From Acerihabitans arboris (GTDB taxonomy: Bacteria; Pseudomonadota; Gammaproteobacteria; Enterobacterales; Enterobacteriaceae): a stretch of 64,000 bases of DNA. Under the pieces are notes generated by a model. That model had not been told where the DNA came from, did no database searches, and saw only the letters and a list, made by a program, of their open reading frames with translations. The position numbers and the translations under genes were made by a program. Below are positions 57,527 through 64,000 of this stretch, piece after piece; position 1 is the stretch's first letter, and the number at the start of each line of letters is the position of its first letter. The stretch spans positions 1 to 64,000 of the forward strand of contig NZ_WUBS01000014.1 of the NCBI RefSeq assembly GCF_010131535.1. The letters are read 5' to 3'.

Positions 57527-58299
57527 AAGACTTACGCGCTAACGGCAATCCCATCATCAGGATCCGTAATCTCGGCAAGCGTTTTGGCACCAACCGGGTG
57601 CTTAACGGTATCGACTTCGATGTCTTCCCAGGCCAGGTGGTGGTGATTATCGGGCCGAGCGGGTCGGGTAAAAGCACTTTCCTGCGCTGCTGCAACGGGC
57701 TGGAACAAGCCGAGGAAGGGGATATTGAGATTTGCGGCAGCGCCTTGGTTAACCAGGGGAAAATGTTGCCTGACGTGGAGCTTAACGAACTGCGCAAAAA
57801 CGTCGGTATGGTATTCCAGTCGTTTAATTTGTTTCCTCACCTCAGTGTGCTGGACAATATTTGTGTCGCCCCCCAGATGCTGCGTAACCTTAAAAAAACC
57901 GAAGCCCGGGCGCAGGCGGTTAAGTTGTTGGGCAAAGTCGGTTTGGCCGCCAAGGCGGAGGCAATGCCCAACAGTCTATCCGGTGGGCAAAAGCAACGTG
58001 TCGCCATTGCCCGCGCGCTGGCGATGGAACCGCTGGTGATGTTGTTCGACGAGCCGACGTCCGCGCTGGATCCCGAACTGGTCGGCGAGGTGCTGCGGGT
58101 GATGAAAATTTTGGCCCAGGACGGCATGACCATGATTGTGGTTACGCACGAAATGGCATTTGCCCAGGAAGTGGCCGATGTGGTGGTGGTCATGGACGGC
58201 GGGGTGATCATCGAGGCGGGGCCGCCCGCAACTATTTTCGGCGCGCCGCGCGAAGAGCGGACCAAGACGTTCCTGCAAAGCGTACTGTCCCGCTCATAA
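57523..58299 (+). CDS. Amino-acid ABC importer ATPase
   Basis: A 258-residue ATPase of the GlnQ/HisP group. Walker A is [10 protein letters not shown]-loop [11 protein letters not shown], signature [15 protein letters not shown], Walker [15 protein letters not shown] and H-loop VVTHEMAFA. It completes the importer and is followed after about 75 bases by hutF. Confidence 0.94.
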   Translation: MKDLRANGNPIIRIRNLGKRFGTNRVLNGIDFDVFPGQVVVIIGPSGSGKSTFLRCCNGLEQAEEGDIEICGSALVNQGKMLPDVELNELRKNVGMVFQSFNLFPHLSVLDNICVAPQMLRNLKKTEARAQAVKLLGKVGLAAKAEAMPNSLSGGQKQRVAIARALAMEPLVMLFDEPTSALDPELVGEVLRVMKILAQDGMTMIVVTHEMAFAQEVADVVVVMDGGVIIEAGPPATIFGAPREERTKTFLQSVLSRS

Positions 58300-58375
58300 C
58301 GGGGCCGGCGCCGGATATCTTAATGTGCACATTCTTGCGGCCAACGAAATTGCGCCGCCACTATCCGGAACTAAT

Positions 58376-59761
58376 ATGATTTCTAAACAACTTTTCGCAC
58401 AACAGGCATTATTAGCCACCGGCTGGCGGCAAAATGTACTGATAGAATGGGATGAGAACGGCGTCATCCAGCGGGTGACGCCTGATGCAGCCAGGCCTGC
58501 CGACGGTGAGGTTGTCGCCTGTATCATCCCGGGGATGCCCAACCTGCACTCCCATGCGTTCCAGCGCGCCTTTGCGGGACTGACGGAATATCGTCATGCG
58601 CAACAGGACAGCTTCTGGAGCTGGCGCAATCTGATGTATGCGTTTGCCGCGCGTATCACGCCTGAACAAATGGAAAGGGTAGCAACCTGGCTTTATGCGG
58701 AGATGCTGGAGGCAGGTTACACCTCGGTGTGTGAGTTCCACTATGTGCACCATCAGCCCGACGGCGCGCCCTATGCGGACCCCGCCCTAATGTGCCGCAG
58801 CCTGCTGAACGCCGCCCGCAATACCGGCATCGGCCTTACCCTATTGCCGGTCTGCTATCAAAATGGCGGCTTTGGCGGTCAACCGCCCGTGGCGCTGCAA
58901 AAACGCTTTATTCATTCGACGCCGCAGATATTGGCCCTGTGGGAGACGCTGTTACCGCTTTGCCGTAAGCAACATGCCAGGCTGGGTATCGCGCCGCATT
59001 CTCTGCGGGCGGTGGATCCGCAAAACCTCGCCGATCTGGTTGAGGCCGTACGGCGGATGGATGCCACCGCCCCGGTCCATATCCATATTGCCGAGCAGTT
59101 GAAGGAAGTGGAGGACTGTGTGGCATGGTCGGGGCAACGTCCCGTGGAATGGCTGCTGGATCACGCGCAGGTTGACGCGCACTGGTGCCTGATCCATGCC
59201 ACGCATATGAATGAGCGTGAATACCAGCAGGCGGCTGCAACGGGCGCCGTGGTGGGGTTGTGTCCCACCACCGAAGGTAATTTGGGCGACGGTACTTTTG
59301 ATTATCCGTTATGGCACAAGCATCAGGGGCGATGGGGCATTGGCTCCGACAGCAATTCCGTCGTCAGCGCGGCGGAGGAGTTGCTGATGCTGGAATACAG
59401 CCAGCGCTTCCATTTGCGCCAGCGTAATATCGGCGCCGGCGATGGTTTCCCGGAAGTGGCGACCGCGCTTTACCTGGGCGCCGTCAGCGGCGGCGCCCAG
59501 GCCAGCGGCCGGCAGGTGGACGGTATTGCCGTCGGGCAAAGCGCCGATGTTGTCGAACTTGACGACACACATCATGCCATTGCGTCGCTGCCCAGCGAAA
59601 AAGTCCTTTCAGGGCATGTCTTCGGCAGTTCCCGCACCTCCGCCATCCGGCGCGTATGGACCAGGGGACAGTTGCGGGTGAAAGATACCCACCATCTGTT
59701 ACATGACCAGGCGCTGGCGGGGTTTATCGAGATGCGCAAGGAATTATTTAACGCTGGATAA
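58376..59761 (+). CDS. hutF: Formimidoylglutamate deiminase HutF
   Basis: A 461-residue amidohydrolase that converts N-formimino-L-glutamate to N-formyl-L-glutamate and ammonia, a step in the five-step histidine degradation route. The metal site is HSHAFQRAFAG, with HIHIAEQ, the histidine of LIHATHM and the aspartate in IGSDSNSVVS. The segment QDSFWSWRNLMY is typical of HutF. The ATG at 58376 gives the expected length; a GTG at 58325 would add 17 residues. hutH, hutU, hutI and hutG are not in the window, so this operon may serve scavenging of formiminoglutamate from outside. Confidence 0.92.
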   Translation: MISKQLFAQQALLATGWRQNVLIEWDENGVIQRVTPDAARPADGEVVACIIPGMPNLHSHAFQRAFAGLTEYRHAQQDSFWSWRNLMYAFAARITPEQMERVATWLYAEMLEAGYTSVCEFHYVHHQPDGAPYADPALMCRSLLNAARNTGIGLTLLPVCYQNGGFGGQPPVALQKRFIHSTPQILALWETLLPLCRKQHARLGIAPHSLRAVDPQNLADLVEAVRRMDATAPVHIHIAEQLKEVEDCVAWSGQRPVEWLLDHAQVDAHWCLIHATHMNEREYQQAAATGAVVGLCPTTEGNLGDGTFDYPLWHKHQGRWGIGSDSNSVVSAAEELLMLEYSQRFHLRQRNIGAGDGFPEVATALYLGAVSGGAQASGRQVDGIAVGQSADVVELDDTHHAIASLPSEKVLSGHVFGSSRTSAIRRVWTRGQLRVKDTHHLLHDQALAGFIEMRKELFNAG

Positions 59762-59840
59762 GCCTGCGTCCCGGTGTGCAGGCTGCTCGCAGGCGGCATC
59801 CGTCGGTCAAAACAAGCGGATGCCGCCTGTTGCGCAGTGG

Positions 59841-59940
59841 CATCATCACCTAAAGATAGCGCTTTGGCAATTTGCAGCGCGAACGGCGCGACGCCGCCGG
59901 CGCCCTGCACCAGCGCCGAATCCCCGGCGCGACAAATTGT
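59841..59940 (-). pseudogene. Zinc-type alcohol dehydrogenase (MDR) fragment
   Basis: On the minus strand one frame reads AGDSALVQGAGGVAPFALQI followed by AKAL, which is the NAD(P)-binding turn of medium-chain dehydrogenases (usual form AGDxVLVQGTGGVxxFALQxAKA). The similarity stops on both sides within about 35 codons, so only a fragment remains. It lies beside a broken LysR gene and a broken MFS gene. Confidence 0.6.
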
Positions 59941-60053
59941 TGCATTTATCCGCGAAATTTCGATGGATGGTTACGCCATTCGGCAGCCCTGCGTCGCACG
60001 ATCCCGCCACGGACTGTTATTAACGAACGGATGTCCTAAATATCTCAAAACCG

Positions 60054-60554
60054 TTATCGGCCCGATTCTGTATCCGCACCGGCAAAAGCGTCGTTAATCG
60101 CCTCGATCACCACTCGCACGCGTCCCGATGTCCAGACCTCGGGGTTGACCACCAGCCAGATATCGGCGGAGTCGCTACGCGACGGCATTACATTGATCAG
60201 TTCGGGACAACATCTTTCCACTATCTCCCGCGCCATCATGCTGATGCCCATTCCTTGCCTGACGGCTTCAATCAGCAGCAGTTGCGACGCGGTTTCCATC
60301 ACGATATTGCCGTTGGTCAAGGGCTCGCCGCACAGCTCCTGCCAATACTGCGGCAGCACGTCACGGGGAAACATCACCAGATCATGCCCGGCAAAAGCGC
60401 CGCCGGCCGCCGTCAGGCTATAACCCTCGGGATGGCGGGTAAACAGGCTGGTCGCTAATTCCTGTTCCAGCGTGCGCAGGCGGCGGGCGACGGTGGCCTG
60501 ATCGACGCCCAGGCCGGCGGCGGCCGCGACCGGGGTTTTGGTCTGGCGGGACAA
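60054..60554 (-). pseudogene. LysR regulator remnant, truncated and internally deleted
   Basis: The 166-residue frame begins inside a LysR helix-turn-helix (AAGLGVDQATVARRLRTLEQ, LFTRHPEGYSLTAAG) and lacks the first 15-20 residues. Right after residue 55 it jumps to the far part of the effector domain (GHDLVMFPRDVLPQYWQEL, then SQLLLIEAVRQGMGISMMA). About 110-130 residues of a 300-residue protein are missing. The frame is still open, so a short product could be made, but it should not work as a LysR regulator. Confidence 0.75.
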
Positions 60555-61159
60555 GGTCTCGGTATAGTGACGCTGGCCGGTTTCAGTTATCTATTGATAG
60601 AACTGCCCGCGCTGGGATGGAACAGCGACTTAATCCAACTCGCCGCAGGTATTTCCCTGGCAAGCGCCACGGGTTTTATCGCGGCGGAACGGCGCGCCAT
60701 ATCACCGCTGACCCCGCAGTCCTTGTTTCAGTATCCCGCTTTCAACATCGCCAATCTTACCGGTATGATGATTAACGCATGCTATTTCGGCGGCATCTAC
60801 GCCCTGAGCCTGATCCTGCAGCAGAAGTTGCATTTTTCCCCTTCGCGCACCTAATGTTGTTTTTGCGCGAGAGCATTACGCCACTGGTGATTATCGCCAT
60901 GGCGGTATGGGCCGGAGGGGCCGCCTTTGTGGTGCCGCCGATGACCGCCACCGTTTTGCATAACGCGCCGTTATCCATGGCGGCTACCGCCTCGGCGGTG
61001 CATACCACGCTGCGGCAACTGGGGGCGCTGATAGGAGTGGCGCTGACCGGCCTGGCCTTTACGCTGGTTGCCTCGCCTTTGGTTACGCTGATGCTGGTGT
61101 CGGCGTTGATCCATATGCTGCTGGCACTAATGATCTGGCGGCGGCTCCCGACAAAATGA
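60546..61159 (+). pseudogene. MFS multidrug transporter remnant (DHA2-like)
   Basis: Two pieces of a 14-span drug exporter in different frames. The first (to about 60853) reads TLAGFSYLLIELPALGW and, further on, SLFQYPAFNIANLTGMM and LSLILQQKLHFSPSRT, which are mid-protein segments. The second (from about 60860) reads ESITPLVIIAMAVWAGGAAF, then SAVHTTLRQLGALIGVALTG, the C-terminal part. The N-terminal half and a central stretch are gone. The start abuts the broken start of the LysR remnant on the other strand, so one deletion probably removed both 5' ends. Confidence 0.75.
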
Positions 61160-61269
61160 TATGTTCCCGATATAGTTGAGGTGTAGTTGCGGCGTAACTA
61201 CGCTATCATCGACTCAACCAGTCAAAGGGTCTCGTGGCTAACGTCTTTCCCACCATCCTGCGAATATCA

Positions 61270-62358
61270 CTAACCGATCGTCTCCGCCATCTTCTCCACC
61301 CGCCTGATGGCCGCATACAGGTCCGCCACGGTAACCTTGCCCGGCATATTCGCCATATCCGGCGCATGTACCGACGCCTGCACAATGCTCTCCAGCTCCC
61401 CAGCGCTTAAATCGGCTATATCCCTTAACCGCAGCGGCACCGCGCAGGCTTTCGCCAGCAGCATGGCTTCACGCAGTTCGTCGTCGGAGCGGTTTTCCAG
61501 CGCCAGCAGGCATAAATTACCGAACCCCACCAGCAGGCCATGGCCGAAATCATGGGTTTTATGACAGACGGTAAAGCCTTCATAGATGGCGTGGGCGGCG
61601 GCGGCATGGGCGCCGTTGCTCATCAGCGAGGTGAGTCCCGCGAACATAAAGATGGCGTCCAATACCTGATCCAGTTCCGTGTTGGCCCGGCCGCCGCGTA
61701 CCGCCTGGCAGGCTGCCGGTCCATAGGCGGCGATCAGATCATAGCAAATCAGGCTGTTGGCCCGGGATGAACGCTGGATACCCACCAGTTGGGTCTGCTG
61801 GGCGCTGATGGCGCGAAATTCGTACCATTTTGCCAGGGTGTCGCCAAGCCCGGCCGCCAGCCAGCGTATCGGCGCGCGCACCAGCAGATCGCTGTCGATG
61901 ATTACCGCCGCCGGCGCCTGCGGCAACGGATAGAGATCCCGGAACTGGCCGTCGTCGAAATAACGAATCGACAGCGGCGTCACCGCCGCGCAGGTGGCGG
62001 CAATAGTCGGGACGGCCACCACCGGCACATTGGCGGCCACGCCCACCGCCTTACAGGTGTCCAGCGCCTTGCCGCCGCCGGCGCCGATAATCAGGTCGAT
62101 ATGCTGCTCCGCCACCCATTGCGTTAACCGCTGGATTTGCGTTTCGCTGCATTCACCGCCAAACCATGCGCTGCCGACCAATGACACCGGACCGCCTGAC
62201 AACTGGGCTTTCACTCTATCGCCCACCGCCGCCAGCGCCTGGTGACCGCCAACCAGCAGCGCGCGCCGCCCGATCTTGCCGCAAACCTCTCCCAGCCGGG
62301 ACAGGGTGCCTGGCCCGCGCAGGATCTGTGCCGGGAAAATAATGGTTTGTGCTTGCAT
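61270..62358 (-). CDS. Iron-containing alcohol dehydrogenase (glycerol dehydrogenase-like)
   Basis: A 362-residue dehydrogenase of the GldA/HcxA group. The NAD-binding glycine motif is GAGGGKALDTCKAVG, the metal-site region has AAGLGDTLAKWYE, and metal-binding histidines occur in AHAIYEGF and the HDFGHGLLVGFG segment. VPTIAATCAAVTPLS is shared with E. coli YbdH/HcxA, an oxo-acid reductase. The ATG at 62358 has GGAG about 9 bases upstream; a GTG at 62373 is less likely. Substrate unknown. It lies about 170 bases after a MmgE/PrpD gene on the same strand and may act with it. Confidence 0.88.
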   Translation of the reverse strand: MQAQTIIFPAQILRGPGTLSRLGEVCGKIGRRALLVGGHQALAAVGDRVKAQLSGGPVSLVGSAWFGGECSETQIQRLTQWVAEQHIDLIIGAGGGKALDTCKAVGVAANVPVVAVPTIAATCAAVTPLSIRYFDDGQFRDLYPLPQAPAAVIIDSDLLVRAPIRWLAAGLGDTLAKWYEFRAISAQQTQLVGIQRSSRANSLICYDLIAAYGPAACQAVRGGRANTELDQVLDAIFMFAGLTSLMSNGAHAAAAHAIYEGFTVCHKTHDFGHGLLVGFGNLCLLALENRSDDELREAMLLAKACAVPLRLRDIADLSAGELESIVQASVHAPDMANMPGKVTVADLYAAIRRVEKMAETIG

Positions 62359-62531
62359 GTACGATTTCTCCACTGACTTAGTGTTCTCTAAAGGTTGATA
62401 ACTTAACCCGCGCGTCGCGCCTTAATCATGCCTTAACCGCCGCCGTATGCGCCATGGCCACGCCCGGCCCGGGCAAAAAATAGGCTGATCAAGACGCTGT
62501 CGCCCTGTGCCGGGCGGTTTTTAGCCCGCGC

Positions 62532-63950
62532 TCAGATAAAATCTTTCCGGCTTGGGATCAGCAGCGCGGCCAGGGCGCCGATATCAGCTTCATCTTCCAG
62601 GGCCATGCCTCTTGCCCATAGCGACTGCGCCTGGGTGGCCGGCAATACCCTGGCCGCCAGGGATAAAAATTTATCCCGCAATTGCCGATCGCTGACCGGG
62701 TTGGCCGGGTTGCCGAGGGCGATTTCCACGCGCAGCGACAGGCATTCTCCCTCGCGGGTGTGCAGGGTAACTTCCGGCTCGCCGTCTGAGGGCAGGGCGG
62801 GGTCAACCTGTAGCTCGATGCGGGCCATCATCGCCAGCAGCCGGGGATCGCGGCGCTCCCGCTCCCCATAGGCGTCCAGGCCGGCATGGCCGAACACCAG
62901 CCGCGCCGCCACCGCATAGGGCAGGCTCATTTGCGCGGCCGCCAACGTATGCAGATTGGCGTTGCCGCACATATCGTTCAGGAACGTGCAGAGCCGGACT
63001 TCAATTTTTTCTATCTCCCGATGGCCGACATTCAGCCGGTCGAGCAGCAGCCCGGCTGCGTCTATCGCCGCATGGGTGCCGCGACAGGACGCATAGGGTT
63101 TTATCGAGCAGCGTTCCAGCTTCCATACCCGCGCCAGCTCTTGGGTTAGCGCCGCGGGTGTGGCGCTCGCGGCGGCGAAGGTGGCAAGAAAGCCACCCCA
63201 GCGATCGTCAAACAGCGCGCCAGGCCCGCTGATACCCTGGCGGGCGCTGAGCGCCGCCAGTACCCCGCCTTCCGCGGCGCGGCCGGCATGTAGTTTTTTA
63301 CTTTGCGAGCCGTCGTGGATAAATCCCCACAGTCCGCCGCTAAAGCTGCCGGCAATACCCAGCGCGGAGCTGACTTGAACCGGGCTCAGCCCCAGCAGGC
63401 TGGCCGCCGCCGCCGCCGCGCCGAATACGCCGCAGGTGGCGGTGGAATGCCAGCCGGCGCCATTATGGATGGAATAACCGCCGCAGGCTTCCAGTACCCG
63501 GCGGGCAATGTCATAACCTATCACCGTGGCCAGGATCAACGCCCTGCCGCTGACCGGCTGTGGGCAAAGAGGCAATACCGCCAGTAGGGCGGGCATCACC
63601 ACCGCGCCGGAATGGTCGCAGCCGCCGGTATCGTCCAGCTCCAGCGCATGGGCGGCAATGCCGTTCAGCAAGGCCGCGTTGCGGGCCGAGGTCGCCTGTA
63701 AGGTGCCCCACACCGCCGCCTGCGGCGCCGCGCCTTCCGTCGCCAAAAGCCGGGTCATATCCTGCGCCACCTGGCTGCCCGCGCCCGCCAGTCCCGCCCC
63801 TAATGTATCAAGAATATGGCGTTTGCAGCGTTCCACCAGCGCCGGCGGCAACTGTTCAAAAGTGGTGCCGGTAATAAAATCCACCAGCGTACGCTGGGGA
63901 TTGGCGCCGGCGGGCGCGTCGTTGTGATTGTGCAATACGGCGTCAGGCAT
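62532..63950 (-). CDS. MmgE/PrpD family protein
   Basis: A 472-residue protein of the 2-methylcitrate dehydratase/cis-aconitate decarboxylase superfamily. Family features are LVDFITGTTFEQLP, HILDTLGAGLAGAGS, HALELDDTG, AGWHSTATCGVFGAAAAAA, the SKKLHAGRAAEGGVLAA segment and the KPYASCRGTHAAIDA loop. It probably acts as a dehydratase, decarboxylase or isomerase on a carboxylic acid. The true PrpD clusters with prpB and prpC, which are not here, so the substrate cannot be named. AAGGGA lies upstream of the ATG at 63950. Genes further upstream lie outside the window. Confidence 0.88.
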   Translation of the reverse strand: MPDAVLHNHNDAPAGANPQRTLVDFITGTTFEQLPPALVERCKRHILDTLGAGLAGAGSQVAQDMTRLLATEGAAPQAAVWGTLQATSARNAALLNGIAAHALELDDTGGCDHSGAVVMPALLAVLPLCPQPVSGRALILATVIGYDIARRVLEACGGYSIHNGAGWHSTATCGVFGAAAAAASLLGLSPVQVSSALGIAGSFSGGLWGFIHDGSQSKKLHAGRAAEGGVLAALSARQGISGPGALFDDRWGGFLATFAAASATPAALTQELARVWKLERCSIKPYASCRGTHAAIDAAGLLLDRLNVGHREIEKIEVRLCTFLNDMCGNANLHTLAAAQMSLPYAVAARLVFGHAGLDAYGERERRDPRLLAMMARIELQVDPALPSDGEPEVTLHTREGECLSLRVEIALGNPANPVSDRQLRDKFLSLAARVLPATQAQSLWARGMALEDEADIGALAALLIPSRKDFI

Positions 63951-64000
63951 GGGGCATTCCCTTTTGGTTATTCCCTGGGAGGGATGGGATATCTTGATGT

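Overview
The window is a chromosomal segment of a gamma-proteobacterium of the order Enterobacterales. The first 24 kb follow the order downstream of the Escherichia coli rrnA operon: 5S rRNA, mobB-mobA, yihD, srkA, dsbA, polA, spf (Spot 42), engB, yihI, hemN, yshB, glnG-glnL-glnA, typA, then yihX, yihY, dtd and fabY. The proteins are closely similar to their E. coli counterparts. The genus cannot be fixed from the sequence. Missing or moved neighbours (yihF/yihG before polA, trmH between spoT and recG, gltS beside recG) and several decayed genes point to a lineage other than E. coli that is losing genes, such as one near Sodalis, Pectobacterium or Yersinia. This placement is an inference.

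Layout. 1-160: end of an rRNA operon. 244-552: remnant of an IS4/Tn5-type transposase. 0.7-24.7 kb: core genes for molybdenum cofactor, stress kinase, periplasmic disulfide formation, DNA repair, ribosome assembly, haem synthesis, nitrogen control, tRNA proofreading and purine uptake. 24.9-30.2 kb: the (p)ppGpp/transcription operon gmk-rpoZ-spoT-recG on the minus strand. 30.7-32.2 kb: a MarR regulator and a DUF523 protein.

32.5-45.3 kb is an accessory catabolic cluster. It holds a complete dipeptide-type ABC importer with a Tat-type binding protein, an MFS transporter, two paralogous CocE/NonD-type serine hydrolases, a nitrilase-family amidase and a GlxA-type AraC regulator. Together they look like a system that takes up a peptide-like or acylated amide/ester compound and hydrolyses it.

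45.6-53.4 kb is an AT-rich accessory region. It holds elaA, a lone type III polyketide synthase, an AraC regulator with a DUF2000 protein, and a four-gene minus-strand operon that is the most notable item in the window. That operon has a 24-residue peptide ORF with a very strong ribosome binding site, a hairpin, two paralogous enzymes each joining a PqqD-like peptide-binding domain to a haem-oxygenase-like metal oxidase domain, and an MFS exporter. It resembles a cut-down PQQ pathway (PqqA, PqqD, PqqC) without a radical SAM enzyme and may make an undescribed ribosomal peptide product.

53.6-64 kb: an interstrand-crosslink glycosylase (YcaQ), an IclR-ABC importer-HutF operon preceded by a strong NtrC-type site (likely uptake and breakdown of formiminoglutamate or a relative as a nitrogen source), a decayed stretch with remnants of an alcohol dehydrogenase, a LysR regulator and an MFS pump, then an iron-type alcohol dehydrogenase and an MmgE/PrpD protein.
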